Shown in pieces: positions 29,928 to 40,277 of a DNA stretch of 64,000 nt. A program made the translations under genes and the position numbers. The notes under the pieces were generated by a model, which was not told where the DNA came from, did not search any database, and saw only the letters and a program-made list of their open reading frames with translations. Origin of the DNA: CAVWDI01 sp963793095 (lineage in GTDB: Bacteria; Chloroflexota; Anaerolineae; Anaerolineales; UBA4823); the NCBI GenBank assembly GCA_963793095.1, contig CAWBYY010000004.1:334394-398393 (forward strand), written 5' to 3'. Position 1 is the stretch's first letter; every line of letters starts with the position of its first letter.

Positions 29928-30911
29928 ATGAGCTTTGATTCTTTTGAAGAATTCCAGGCGGAAGTAAATTCCTTACATCTGGATGGAGATTATTATCGTG
30001 CCATTGAGCTAATTTTAAGCAATAAAGAGCGGTTTCCTTCCAGGTATGGCCTGATAAATTACTGGTTAATTAGCTTATATTCGCTCACAGGAGATACCGA
30101 GCATGCGCTGAAAACTTTCGGTCAGACAGTTTCATCCGGTTTCTGGTTCAGCGATTTTTTACTCCGGAAAAACCCCGATCTACAATCGCTGCAGGGGTTG
30201 GAGAAATTTGAGCGTTTGGTCGCATTAAATAGGGAAAACCGCACACTTGATAAGAGCCACCAATTTCCCCTTTTAATCCTGCGTTCCGAAGGTGCATGTT
30301 TATCCTCCGCTGAGCCCTGCCCTATAATGCTGGTCATCCATTCATACGCTGCCACTGCTGCAGAATCACTTGATTTCTGGCGCGCAGGTTCTGAGGCTGG
30401 CTATCTGGTTGCTGCACCGCAATCTTCACAGGCGCTGTGGAAAGGCGCCTACATTTGGGATGATCTGGAAACCTCCACATCAGAAATTGTGGGGCATCTC
30501 CAATCAATTCAGGATAAATATGAAATCGATCCGGAACACATTATCATTTCCGGTATCAGAAAGGGAGCGGAACTGTGTATAAAACTCGCCCTAACCAGGA
30601 CAATCCAGACGAAAGGGTTTATCTTAATTAATCCCGATTTTTCTTTTATGTTTCAGCCAGATCCTTTCTCCTTAGAAAATCAAACCAATTATCCTGAAAA
30701 AGAACATGAGGGGTGGAATTTGCGGGGTTATATAATCAATGGTGAAAATACCGCATCACAAAGAGAAAATCTACTGGAAGCATTTACAAATTCCATGTTA
30801 GAACTTGGCATCGTATGCAATTCGGTTTATGTTCCCGATGCAGAATATGAACATATACCGGGTTATGACCCATTCCTGCTGAGAGCGATCGATTTTATCG
30901 CTCAGGATTGA
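29928..30911 (+). CDS. TPR-like N-terminus plus alpha/beta-hydrolase-fold protein, nucleophile absent
   Basis: 327 residues. Residues 1-~105 are helical with TPR-like periodicity (DGDYYRAIELILSNKERFP). From ~110 an alpha/beta-hydrolase fold is recognisable: CPIMLVIHSYAATA, the helix DKYEIDPEHIIISGIRKGAE, and a late YEHIPG histidine. At the nucleophile elbow the usual GxSxG reads GIRKG, so the serine is replaced by Arg211. No frameshift is evident. Possibly a non-catalytic binding protein. Its 3' end abuts nadD convergently. Confidence 0.65.
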   Translation: MSFDSFEEFQAEVNSLHLDGDYYRAIELILSNKERFPSRYGLINYWLISLYSLTGDTEHALKTFGQTVSSGFWFSDFLLRKNPDLQSLQGLEKFERLVALNRENRTLDKSHQFPLLILRSEGACLSSAEPCPIMLVIHSYAATAAESLDFWRAGSEAGYLVAAPQSSQALWKGAYIWDDLETSTSEIVGHLQSIQDKYEIDPEHIIISGIRKGAELCIKLALTRTIQTKGFILINPDFSFMFQPDPFSLENQTNYPEKEHEGWNLRGYIINGENTASQRENLLEAFTNSMLELGIVCNSVYVPDAEYEHIPGYDPFLLRAIDFIAQD

Positions 30912-30913
30912 AT

Positions 30914-31513
30914 TTACCTGTATAGATTGCGTGATTGGATAATCTTGTATACCTTATCCGGAAGGAAGTACCGGTATGGTCGTTCACTTTTAATCCGTTT
31001 CCGGATTTGTGAGGAGGAGATTTCCAGAAGAGGTGCGGAGATGAACCGTACTTTTTCTACAATACCCGGAAGTTGAGCTTCAATTTCATCAAGGTCCGGT
31101 TCGGTGCCGGGTCGGCACATTACTCCAATCTCATCACTGGCTCTAACAAGGCTCTCTGAATTATGCCAGCCTGGCAAATTGATTAATGAATCCCCGCCAA
31201 TCAAATAAATCAATGTATCAGAAGGGTATTGCTGGTGTAAGAGGTGCATTGTTTCATCTGCGAAATGGGGAGGGGAACGGGTTATATCAATATTTGAGAG
31301 GTTAAAATTCTTATCTTCATTTACCATCGCTTCGACCATGCTGAGTCTTTCCGCAAGAGGCGCCATTTCCTGGAGTGGTTTATGCGGCGGGTCTGGCGTT
31401 AAAACCCACAATACAAGATCGAGATTCAAGACCATAATCGACTCGGAAGCAAGAATCTGGTGCCCGACGTGGGGTGGGTCAAACGTCCCACCAAAAATTC
31501 CTAATCTGCTCAT
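30914..31513 (-). CDS. nadD: nicotinate-nucleotide adenylyltransferase
   Basis: 199-residue NadD, which forms deamido-NAD from nicotinate mononucleotide and ATP. The nucleotidyltransferase motif GIFGGTFDPPHVGH is at the N-terminus and the ISSSQIRKRI motif near the C-terminus. It follows obgE directly: obgE ends at the first base of nadD's start region. The obgE-nadD linkage is common in bacteria. Confidence 0.93.
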   Translation of the reverse strand: MSRLGIFGGTFDPPHVGHQILASESIMVLNLDLVLWVLTPDPPHKPLQEMAPLAERLSMVEAMVNEDKNFNLSNIDITRSPPHFADETMHLLHQQYPSDTLIYLIGGDSLINLPGWHNSESLVRASDEIGVMCRPGTEPDLDEIEAQLPGIVEKVRFISAPLLEISSSQIRKRIKSERPYRYFLPDKVYKIIQSRNLYR

Positions 31514-32803
31514 TAATCACTCCACTCCAATACATAGTCGCCAATGTAAACTGTATCCCCAACTTGCACGCCAGCTTCTTTCAAAGCAGCATCGATGCCG
31601 AGATTTTCCAGAATATGCTGAAACCTTCTCACCGATTGATAATGGTCCCAGTAAGTCATATGCGCGGCTCTTTCTATTGCTGCACCAGAAATCCGAAAAC
31701 CTTCACCTTCAGGGATGATCTCAAATTCAGTTGGATCCGCGCTAACCCGGTAAACTGGTTTCTCATCCATTTCTACCTGTACCGGCAGATTTCTCATTAG
31801 CTGGTATGTCTGGTTGATTAATTTATCCAGTCCAATCCGGTGCAGTGCTGATATCGCAATCGGTTCATGTGCACCAACCAAGCCTGTGACTGGAATTTCC
31901 GCGTTTGAACCAAACTTTTGAAGAAAAGCTGGCCAGCGTTCTTTCGCTTCAGGCATATCGAATTTATTGAATGCCACAATTTGAGGCTTTTCCTTAAGAT
32001 TTGGGTCAAACAGCGCAAGCTCACTGTTTATCTGAGAGAAATCCAGTATCGGGTTTTCGGCTGTGCCATCGATTATATGGATCAACATTTTTGTACGCTG
32101 GATGTGACGTAAAAATTCATGACCCAGACCAATACCACGATGGGCGCCTTCAATGAGGCCTGGTATATCTGCCAGTACTAGCTCTGTATCAAAATCGATT
32201 TTTAACACACCCAGGTTTGGCTCTATTGTGGTAAATGGGTATGACCCGATTTTTGGTTTAGCACCGGTGACTGCTGCCAGCAGGGTGGACTTACCGGCAT
32301 TTGGCGCGCCTACAATCCCAACATCTGCAATTAATTTCAATTCAAGCCTTAGAACTCTTTCCTCACCCGGTTCTCCTCTTTCTCCGATCTGGGGTGTTTG
32401 TCTTGTAGAGGAAACAAACCGGGTATTTCCTCTTCCGCCGCGTCCACCTCTCGCGAACTGATAATTTCTGCCCCACTAAAGTCAGATCTCCTAAAAATTC
32501 GCTGGTTTCCTCATCGTAAACGAGAGTTCCAGCTGGAACCGGAATGGTCAAATTTTCACCGGATCGACCTGTTTGCTTGTTTTTTCCGCCATTCTTGCCA
32601 TTCCCGGCAGAAAAATTCTCTTTATATCGGAAATTGGAAAGAGTATTTAGATTGGATGCAACCTCCAGCAGGATATCCCCCCCCTTGCCTCCATCACCCC
32701 CGTCCGGTCCTCCTCTGGGTACAAATTTTTCTCGCCTGAAATGGATCGATCCATCTCCCCCTTTTCCTGATTTTATCCTGATTATGGCAGTGTCGATAAA
32801 CAT
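31513..32803 (-). CDS. obgE: GTPase Obg/CgtA (one frameshift)
   Basis: The Obg fold with its glycine-rich turns (IKSGKGGDGSIHFRREKF, GGPDGGDGGKGGD) is in 32363-32803. The G domain (GAPNAGKST, DIPGLIEGAH, NKFD) and the C-terminal OCT domain (VYRVSADPTEFEI) are in the other frame down to 31513. Removing one base near 32455 gives SVARGGRGGRGN and joins them. Obg is an essential ribosome-associated GTPase, so a real knockout is very unlikely. Confidence 0.92.
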
Positions 32804-32880
32804 TATTACTATGATTGGGTAATATAAAACGGTATCTGATTAATCAATGCGATTATACCAAACGGTATCCCTGTTTGTAC

Positions 32881-32924
32881 GCTATTTGTGGCAGTTTGCA
32901 CAAATAGCATTATTATGGTAAATT
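32881..32924 (+). promoter_or_regulatory. Rex operator overlapping the rex promoter
   Basis: A perfect 10-bp inverted repeat GCTATTTGTG / CACAAATAGC with an 8-nt spacer (32881-32908) contains TTGTG-N8-CACAA, the half-site arrangement of Rex operators (TTGTGA-N6-TCACAA). A possible -35 TTGCAC (32896-32901) lies within it, and a -10 TAAATT (32919-32924) follows at 17 nt. Rex would repress its own gene when NADH/NAD is low and release when NADH rises. Confidence 0.8.
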
Positions 32925-32977
32925 CAAAATAATACTAACAAACACACCATTAATATTCTATATGACTGGAGTGAGCC

Positions 32978-33598
32978 ATGAAAACCAAATTGATACCTGA
33001 TATTATTATCAGCCGTCTGCCGATGTACCTTCGCACATTGCAGCGGATGCAGGAAGAAAACCGTAAAGTGACCTCCTCACAAGAATTGGGAGAACGCCTG
33101 GGAATTTCAGCTGCCCAAATTCGCAAGGATCTATCTCAATTTGGAGAATTTGGCAAACAGGGAACTGGTTATAACATTGATTACCTTTTGGAACAATTAT
33201 CAATTATTCTTCACGTTGATCGAGAGTGGGATATTGTTGTGGTCGGCGCTGGAGATATCGGGAGCGCGGTAGCCAGGTACAGGGGGTTCAAAAACCGTGG
33301 ATTTAAAGTAAAAACCATTTTTGATAATAATGCTGCAAGGATTGGCAGTGAAATCGGCGATTATACTGTCCAGGATTCAATTAACATGACCACTTATATC
33401 AAAGACAATGGAATAAAAATCGCCATGATCGCTGTTCCAGTTGTCCACGCTCAGGAAGTCGCTGATCAGCTAGTTGAAGCCGGTATTCAAGCAATACTGA
33501 ATTACGCCCCGATACACTTAAATGTCCCGGATTCAGTCTATGTCCAGTACATTGACCCTTCAATCCACCTTCAAAGGATGACTTATTATCTTTCCTGA
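32978..33598 (+). CDS. rex: redox-sensing transcriptional repressor Rex
   Basis: 206 residues. The N-terminal winged helix includes SSQELGERLGISAAQIRKDL with the recognition-helix segment QIRKDLSQFGEFGKQG. The C-terminal Rossmann domain has VVVGAGDIGSAVA for NAD(H) binding and a swapped C-terminal helix (YYLS). Rex senses the NADH/NAD ratio and controls fermentation and respiration genes. A matching operator lies upstream. It converges on mreB with 8 nt between. Confidence 0.95.
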   Translation: MKTKLIPDIIISRLPMYLRTLQRMQEENRKVTSSQELGERLGISAAQIRKDLSQFGEFGKQGTGYNIDYLLEQLSIILHVDREWDIVVVGAGDIGSAVARYRGFKNRGFKVKTIFDNNAARIGSEIGDYTVQDSINMTTYIKDNGIKIAMIAVPVVHAQEVADQLVEAGIQAILNYAPIHLNVPDSVYVQYIDPSIHLQRMTYYLS

Positions 33599-33606
33599 TC
33601 TGAATT

Positions 33607-34615
33607 TTATACCACTACCAGGTTGCGCCGGATAAGTGGGAACATCGCCAAACCATGAAACGCCCCCTCAGCAGTGCAGACTGTTGGATTATCCACAAGG
33701 TAGGCAGGCACCCCCAGTTCTTTTGTTAATAACTTATCAATTCCTCTCAACAGGGCACCCCCTCCAGTGACCGCAACCCCACGATCGATAATATCGGAGA
33801 CCAGCTCGGGTGGAGTTTTTTCCAAAACCCGTCTGGCAGTTTCAACAACGTCCCTCAATGGATCTTGGAGTGCCTCCACAACTTCTCCGGTTGTCAACGT
33901 CGCCGGTCTCGGCAGCCCACTTACCTGATCCTGACCCTGGATATCGACCGTCTTTTCTTCATCCTGGGGCACAGCTGCACCGAATCTTTAATTTTATCTG
34001 TTCAGCGGTCAATTGCCCGATAATCAAACCATATTTCTTCCGGACGTATGAAATTATCGCCTCATCAAGCGCCATACCTCCCTGACGTAAAGTATCTGCA
34101 GCGACAATTCCATACATTGCCATAACTGCCGCCTGGGTGGCGCCAGCACCAAGACACAGGATCATATTCCCTGATGGAGTTCCAATTGGTAAATCGACTC
34201 CAATTGCAGCGGCAAGAGGCTGCTGGATAAGGACTGCCTCTCGGCTGCCCGCCTGCAGGATCGCTTCATGAACTGCTCTGCTTTCGACGCTTGTCACTCC
34301 ATTGGGTACCGTGATCATCACCCGAGGGCGGAAAATTCGCATCGGTCCGCCTACTTTTTTCAACACCGCCTCTAGCATATATTCTGTTACTTCATAATCT
34401 GCGATAACCCCATTATGCAAAGGGCGTGTAATTTCCAAAGATTCCGGTACGCGACCCATCATATTTTGAGCTTCCTGCCCCCAGGCAACCATCTTTTGTT
34501 CATCTGTCACAATTGCCGCCACAGTTGGCTCTTCCAGAATAACGTTATTTCCTTCGGATACGCGGATAAAATATGTCCCCAGGTCAATCCCCAGGTCCTT
34601 TGAAAACATCGCCAT
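33607..34615 (-). CDS. mreB: rod shape-determining protein MreB (one frameshift)
   Basis: Actin-like ATPase. N-terminal part (33959-34615) has the phosphate-1 loop GIDLGT and later TRPLHNGVIADYEV. C-terminal part (33607-33972) has VTGGGALLRGIDKLL and the end VDNPTVCTAEGAFHGL. The frames meet near 33975 (KLK to FGAAVPQDEEKTV); a single indel is the probable cause. MreB organises lateral wall synthesis, consistent with the peptidoglycan-related genes in this window. Lies 6 nt downstream of atpC. Confidence 0.9.
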
Positions 34616-34621
34616 GATTAT

Positions 34622-35077
34622 TTACTCTTCACTCTTTACCACTCCGGGTCGTCCACGCCTCTGCTGGTATCCGCGATATTTCCTTGCCGCTTCCAAACGT
34701 AGATTTGAACGTTTTAACGCTGCTTCCATTGCCAGATATTCATCCATATCGGGCGGTGGTCCTTTTTTCAAAATATCCTCAGCCCGCCTTTTTGCCGACT
34801 CAGCCCGGGCGATGTCGATTTCCCGGACATTTTCCGCAGCGTCTGCCAGGATGGTAATAACATCAGGTTGGATTTCAACTATCCCACCGGAAATTGTGAA
34901 GTCCTCTTCCTTTTCACTAGATCTTACTTTTATTATCCCAATTTTCAAGGTCGAAAGCAAAGGAGCATGGTTTGGCAGGATACCCATTTCACCGGATTCG
35001 CCAGGGATAATAACAATATCTGCATCCCCTTCAAATACCATCCGGTCCTGAGAGACAATTTCACATCTAATAGGCAT
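34622..35077 (-). CDS. atpC: F1F0 ATP synthase subunit epsilon
   Basis: 151 residues. N-terminal beta-sandwich (CEIVSQDRMVFEGDADIVII, GEMGILPNHAPLLSTLKIG) and a two-helix C-terminal hairpin. The tail after ~130 (AARKYRGYQQRRGRPG) is longer and more basic than usual. Last gene of the local atpA-G-D-C set. Confidence 0.94.
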   Translation of the reverse strand: MPIRCEIVSQDRMVFEGDADIVIIPGESGEMGILPNHAPLLSTLKIGIIKVRSSEKEEDFTISGGIVEIQPDVITILADAAENVREIDIARAESAKRRAEDILKKGPPPDMDEYLAMEAALKRSNLRLEAARKYRGYQQRRGRPGVVKSEE

Positions 35078-35143
35078 GTTTAACTCACGTTTTATCCAAT
35101 CCGAAAGAACAATCCTGAAAATTATTCAAAGATCATATTTAGA

Positions 35144-36544
35144 TCATTCACTTCGTAATACTTCAGCTTTTTCAATTGCCTCATCGATCGTCCCAACCAT
35201 CATGAATGCCTGTTCCGGAAGATCATCACACTTGCCATCCAGAATATCCCTGAATCCCTGAACGGTTTCTCTCAGCTTGACATATCGTCCTTCAGTGCCT
35301 GTAAATTGCTGGGCAACAAAGAATGGTTGGGAGAAGAAGCGTTCAATTTTTCTGGCGCGTGATACGATTAGCTTGTCATCTTCGCTCAATTCATCAACAC
35401 CCAGGATGGCGATGATGTCTTGTAAATCTTTATAACGCTGTAAAACCACCTGCACTTCTCGAGCGGTAGTGTAATGGTCCTCTCCGACAATATTAGGATC
35501 AAGAATTCTTGATGTGGATGCGAGTGGATCGACAGCCGGATAAATCCCTTTTTCGGAGATTGATCGTTCCAGCGCAATAGTCGCATCCAGATGGGTGAAT
35601 GTTGCAACTGGCGCAGGGTCTGAGTAATCATCCGCAGGTACATAAACAGCCTGCATTGAAGTAATTGAGCCTGTTTTTGTTGAAGTAATTCTTTCCTGAA
35701 GTTCTCCCATCTCAGTCGCCAGGGTTGGTTGGTATCCTACTGCGGAAGGCATCCGCCCGAGCAAAGCTGATACCTCAGAACCAGACATACTGAAACGGAA
35801 AATATTATCAATAAAAAGTAGGACATCCCGCCCCTGGTCGCGGAAATATTCAGACATGGAAAGAGCTGCCAGTCCCACCCTCAAACGAACCCCGGAAGGT
35901 TCGTTCATCTGTCCGAAAACCATCACTGTATCCTTCATAACGCCTGATTCAAGCATCTCCCGGTACAACTGTGTTCCCTCTCTTGTTCTTTCGCCCACCC
36001 CTGCAAACACAGAATTTCCCTGATGCTCGATCGCGATTGAACGGATAAGTTCCATTATGATGACAGTCTTTCCAACTCCTGCCCCGCCAAAAATCCCTGT
36101 CTTCCCTCCTTTGGTGAATGGAGCGATTAGATCGATTACTTTCACACCAGTTTCAAAAACTTCCACCCGGGTTGATTGCTCGTCAAAAGGCGGTGCTGGA
36201 CGGTGAATTGGATAGTAAAGTTCTGTATTTACCGGTCCTTTTCCATCTACCGGTTTCCCTAATACGTTGAAAACCCGTCCTAAAGTTTGCGGTCCTACCG
36301 GGACCTGAATCGGGCTGCCGGTCGAGAATGCCGGCCTGCCTCGCTGTAATCCATCTGTGGTATCCATAGCCACGGTCCGGACCCAGTTATTGCCCAAATG
36401 TTTCTGTACTTCCAAAACTAATGGATCACCGCCATCTCTTGGTACTTCAATAGCATCATAGATCTCCGGGAGATGGTCACGGGGAAACTCCACATCCACC
36501 ACACCACCTAGAATTTGAATAACCTGACCCTGTACTCTTGCCAT
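35144..36544 (-). CDS. atpD: F1F0 ATP synthase subunit beta
   Basis: 466-residue catalytic subunit. P-loop GGAGVGKT, ALLGRMPSAVGYQPTLA, the catalytic-site segment GERTREG and the C-terminal DELSEDDKL loop are all as expected. Length normal. 11 nt between atpG and atpD. Synthesises ATP using the proton gradient (or sodium, which cannot be decided without subunit c). Confidence 0.97.
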   Translation of the reverse strand: MARVQGQVIQILGGVVDVEFPRDHLPEIYDAIEVPRDGGDPLVLEVQKHLGNNWVRTVAMDTTDGLQRGRPAFSTGSPIQVPVGPQTLGRVFNVLGKPVDGKGPVNTELYYPIHRPAPPFDEQSTRVEVFETGVKVIDLIAPFTKGGKTGIFGGAGVGKTVIIMELIRSIAIEHQGNSVFAGVGERTREGTQLYREMLESGVMKDTVMVFGQMNEPSGVRLRVGLAALSMSEYFRDQGRDVLLFIDNIFRFSMSGSEVSALLGRMPSAVGYQPTLATEMGELQERITSTKTGSITSMQAVYVPADDYSDPAPVATFTHLDATIALERSISEKGIYPAVDPLASTSRILDPNIVGEDHYTTAREVQVVLQRYKDLQDIIAILGVDELSEDDKLIVSRARKIERFFSQPFFVAQQFTGTEGRYVKLRETVQGFRDILDGKCDDLPEQAFMMVGTIDEAIEKAEVLRSE

Positions 36545-36555
36545 TCAATCCTCCG

Positions 36556-37449
36556 CTAACTACGGGCTAATGCTTCTGCTCCTCCAGCAATATCGAGCAT
36601 TTCATTCGTGATTGTCTGCTGGCGCGCTTTATTGTATTCAAGCTGGAGTGCTTCAACCAGTGCTGAAGCGCTGTCGGTTGCATTTCTCATGGCAACCATG
36701 CGGGCAGCATGTTCGCTGGCCAATGACTCCAGGACCGACTGGTAAACCTGTATGGCCGTGAATCTCGGAACGATTTCATCCAGGATTTCTGACTGGCCTG
36801 GTTCATAAATGTACGCGGCTGCAAGGCCACGGTCTGAGATGGATAAATCGTCAACCCGATCCTGTCTCTGACCTACTTCAAGCGGCAGCAGTTTTTTCTT
36901 GGTGGGTACCTGTCGGACGAGATTTATAAAATCTGTATAAACAAGATAAACCTCATCAAATGTATGCGCTAGGAATTCATCAACCGCCAGCCGGCCAATA
37001 GCAGATACATCTGTGAACGCTAGGTCTGCAGGCAGGTTGCTGAATTCAGCGATCACATTTTTCCTGCGCCGCATAAGCATATCTCTGCCCTTTTTCCCAA
37101 CCGCGATATAGCTTACCTCAGCTGGAAAATTGTTAAACTCATTTAAGGTGAATCTAACAATATTGGTTATATAAGCCCCGGCAAGGCCCCGATCGCCGGA
37201 TACCTGCACCACAAGTACTTTTTCTCGTTTTGAACTTGTCGTCAATAAAGGGTGTAGAGTTTCTCTATCTGGTTGAGCAGCGATATGGGTCAGTACTTGC
37301 CAGGCTTTGGAAGCATAAGGGCGTGTGTTCAACATCGCTTGCATTGCTTTACGAACTTTGCTCGCGCTTACCGCTTCAAGTGCTCTCGTCACTTGAGAAA
37401 TATTCTTTACACTCTGTATTCGTAGCCTGATCTCTCTAGTGTTTGTCAT
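36556..37449 (-). CDS. atpG: F1F0 ATP synthase subunit gamma
   Basis: 297 residues. N-terminal helix TREIRLRIQSVKNISQVTRA and C-terminal helix RMVAMRNATDSA...NKARQQTITNE form the rotor shaft coiled coil; GDRGLAGAYITNI is the conserved central motif. Normal length and order. Confidence 0.96.
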   Translation of the reverse strand: MTNTREIRLRIQSVKNISQVTRALEAVSASKVRKAMQAMLNTRPYASKAWQVLTHIAAQPDRETLHPLLTTSSKREKVLVVQVSGDRGLAGAYITNIVRFTLNEFNNFPAEVSYIAVGKKGRDMLMRRRKNVIAEFSNLPADLAFTDVSAIGRLAVDEFLAHTFDEVYLVYTDFINLVRQVPTKKKLLPLEVGQRQDRVDDLSISDRGLAAAYIYEPGQSEILDEIVPRFTAIQVYQSVLESLASEHAARMVAMRNATDSASALVEALQLEYNKARQQTITNEMLDIAGGAEALARS

Positions 37450-37501
37450 TGTAATCTAACAAATTGGATCTAATAAATGGATAAAAAATAATTTCTATTT
37501 T

Positions 37502-39163
37502 TTATTGCCAGGTGCTTTTGAAAGCATCCAATGCTATCCGTAATTTCTGTTCAGTATCTTCCACAATTATGTTCTTTTCGTCGATGTCTTTACCAATCTC
37601 TGGATAAGATGTCTCCATAAAACGAACCAGAGCGGTTTCCCATGAGCGCATTCTATCAAGCGGAACACCGTCCGCGTACCCATTTGTCCCTGCATAAATT
37701 GTTATTACCTGGTTGCTGAGCGATACAGGTTCATATTGGGGTTGTTTGAGGATCTCCTGGAGGTGTTGGCCGCGGTTCAACTGCATTTGGGTTGATCTAT
37801 CCAGGTCAGAGCCGAACTGTGCAAACGCAGCCAGTTCCCGGAACGAGGCCATTTCCAATCTTAATTTGCCTGCAACCTGGCGCATCGCCTTGGATTGGGC
37901 ATCGCCTCCAACCCTGGAGACTGAAAGCCCGACATTAATGGCAGGTCGAATGCCTGCATAAAACAGGTTGTTCTCCAGATAGATCTGACCATCGGTGATT
38001 GAAATGACATTAGTTGGGACATATGCTGAGACATCGCCGAGCAAGGTTTCGATGATTGGCAGCGCTGTCAATGAACCTCCAGAACCTTCAACTTTTGTTA
38101 TCTGATAATCATCTGGGTTTTCCATCTCATGAAGGGCAGTTTCAGAATCATGCAGGGCTAATGGCCCGCCAAAAACCTTTCCATCCACAGGTTCAAAACC
38201 ATCTGAACCATCCCTTCCCTTCGACTTTGGCGTGATGGCGTACTTATCCGCGAGCCGGGCAGCCCTCTCGAGTAAGCGGGAATGCAGGTAGAAAAGGTCT
38301 CCCGGATAGGCTTCCCGTCCCGGTGGCCGACGCAGCAGCAAAGAAACCTGCCGGTATGCCCAGGCATGTTTTGAAAGGTCGTCATAAACAACCAGTGCAT
38401 CCTTACCGTTTTCCATAAATTCTTCGCCCATCGCACAACCCGCATATGGTGCGATATACTGAAGCGCGGCAGGTTCATCGGCAGAAGCCATTACTACGAT
38501 GGTGTAATCCATCGCTCCAAATCTCTCGAGTATCGCGACGGTTCTGGCTATCGCAGCTTTTTTCTGACCTACTGCAACATAAATGCAGAACAGGTCCTGT
38601 CCCTTTTGATTGATGATCGTATCAATAGCAATCGCTGTTTTTCCCGTTTGGCGATCACCAATAATCAATTCTCTCTGCCCGCGGCCTATTGGTATCATGG
38701 AATCGATTGCCTTTAGACCGGTTTGAACCGGCTTGTCGACATCTTTTCGTTCGACGACCCCGGGTGCGATTCTTTCAATTGGGCGGTATTTCTCAAATTT
38801 AACCGGCCCTTTACCATCAACAGGCTCCCCAAGCGCATTAACTACTCTTCCTACCAAACCCAATCCAACCGGAACAGAAGCTATCCTGCCGGTTGAACGA
38901 ACCTGCATCCCCTCTTCAATCTCCGAATACTCACCCATGATGATTACGCCCACCTTATCCTTTTCGAGGTTGAAGGCGATCCCCAGCACACCGTTTTCGA
39001 ATTGGACTAGTTCCTGTGCCTTTACATCGCCCAATCCTCCAACCAGGGCGATGCCGTCCCCATCTTCAATCACATTGCCGACATCGCGTACCTCTAATGA
39101 TGGTTCGTAATCTTCAATCTGTTTTTTAAGTTCCTGGGTGATTTGATTAATCAGGTCGGACAT
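37502..39163 (-). CDS. atpA: F1F0 ATP synthase subunit alpha
   Basis: 553 residues with the non-catalytic P-loop GDRQTGKTAIAIDT and the alpha signature RPAINVGLSVSRVGG. About 40 residues longer than typical bacterial AtpA, through a C-terminal extension (IDEKNIIVEDTEQKLR). First of the four-gene set. The usual upstream genes for delta, b, c and a (atpH, F, E, B) are not here: a 248-nt gap and then proC precede it. Confidence 0.97.
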   Translation of the reverse strand: MSDLINQITQELKKQIEDYEPSLEVRDVGNVIEDGDGIALVGGLGDVKAQELVQFENGVLGIAFNLEKDKVGVIIMGEYSEIEEGMQVRSTGRIASVPVGLGLVGRVVNALGEPVDGKGPVKFEKYRPIERIAPGVVERKDVDKPVQTGLKAIDSMIPIGRGQRELIIGDRQTGKTAIAIDTIINQKGQDLFCIYVAVGQKKAAIARTVAILERFGAMDYTIVVMASADEPAALQYIAPYAGCAMGEEFMENGKDALVVYDDLSKHAWAYRQVSLLLRRPPGREAYPGDLFYLHSRLLERAARLADKYAITPKSKGRDGSDGFEPVDGKVFGGPLALHDSETALHEMENPDDYQITKVEGSGGSLTALPIIETLLGDVSAYVPTNVISITDGQIYLENNLFYAGIRPAINVGLSVSRVGGDAQSKAMRQVAGKLRLEMASFRELAAFAQFGSDLDRSTQMQLNRGQHLQEILKQPQYEPVSLSNQVITIYAGTNGYADGVPLDRMRSWETALVRFMETSYPEIGKDIDEKNIIVEDTEQKLRIALDAFKSTWQ

Positions 39164-39245
39164 CCTGCCTCCAAGCTAAAAGAAGTAAAAATTCTCGAAA
39201 AAATCTCTTTCTAAATTACCTCGAACGGCCATGTTACATGCCGCC

Positions 39246-39271
39246 GCCCGGATGGTTTATATAATCCGGGC
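39246..39271. other. hairpin in the proC-atpA intergenic region
   Basis: GCCCGGAT (39246-39253) and ATCCGGGC (39264-39271) pair perfectly around a 10-nt AT-rich loop. No U-run follows on either strand, so a terminator is doubtful. It may mark the proC 3' end. The rest of 39164-39411 shows no coding sequence that I can support. Confidence 0.4.
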
Positions 39272-39411
39272 GCGCATTTGATTGCACCATAAGTGGATAT
39301 TCAGTGCAATCGGTTTACCATTGAAATAAGTATCCTCCGATTTCTGCCAAATAATACTTGATAGGCAGGATATTGTCTAGTTTTTAGATACACTTTCCTG
39401 TGATTACAATC

Positions 39412-40261
39412 TCACTGCTGCTCCGGAGGGTGGCTTTTAGCATCTTTGCCGAGTTCCTGAGAACGAACGTATGCTGCCCAGATCGCCCGCGATATGGCAG
39501 TTCTGAAACCCGCCTTTTCTAAATAATATAAGGCTTCAGCGGAAGTGCCTCCCGGAGATGTCACCTCATTCCTTAATCGCTGCCAGGTGTACAGGATCGT
39601 CCCTTTTCTCGTAATAGTCCACTGATCCCCGCACTGTCTGTGCCACCAACCGCTCCGCAATTCGCCTCGGGAAACCAAGATGCACTCCGGCATCCACCAT
39701 TGCTTCCATGAACAGGAATACATAAGCAGGTCCGGTTCCCGATAAGGCAGTTGCCATATCAAGGTAATATTCTTCTTCAACAAACACCTGCTCGCCGAGG
39801 GCGCCCAATATCCTGCGAGTCATTTCAAGTTGATGCTCAGTGACCTCCAAAGAAGGTGTCCAAACTGTTATTCCCCTGCCGATCTGAGCTGGAGTATTTG
39901 GCATGGTCCGGACGACCACACTGTGGCCGCACCCGCTGCTTATTTTTTCAATGCTAGCGCCTGCGACAATCGAAATAATCAATGCTTCAGGTTTTACAAT
40001 CCCGCGAATTCCCTGCAGTACTTTTTCCAACCGCTGTGGTTTAACTGAAAGGATGATTACATCCGATTTTGAAGCCGCTTCAGCATTATCAATTGTGTAA
40101 CCAATTCCGAAGCATCCTTTCAATTCCTCCAAGCGCTCCTGGCGCGGTCCGGCTGCAATTATTGAACCTGCTTGGGCAACATTTTGATGGATCAATCCAT
40201 ATATCATCCCTTCTGCCATCGCCCCCGGTCCAATAAATGAAATTATACAATTTTCAAACAT
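39412..40261 (-). CDS. proC: pyrroline-5-carboxylate reductase (one frameshift)
   Basis: From the ATG at 40261 the protein reads ISFIGPGAMAEGMI (NADPH-binding turn), SVKPQRLEKVL, VVVRTMPNTPAQIGRG and ALSGTGPAYVFLF. The last part, EVTSPGGTSAEALYYLEKAG, is in another frame down to 39412. A one-base correction near 39585 joins them. ProC makes proline from pyrroline-5-carboxylate. A longer N-terminal reading into ruvA is rejected as spurious. Confidence 0.92.
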
Positions 40262-40277
40262 AGATAAATACCTGTCC

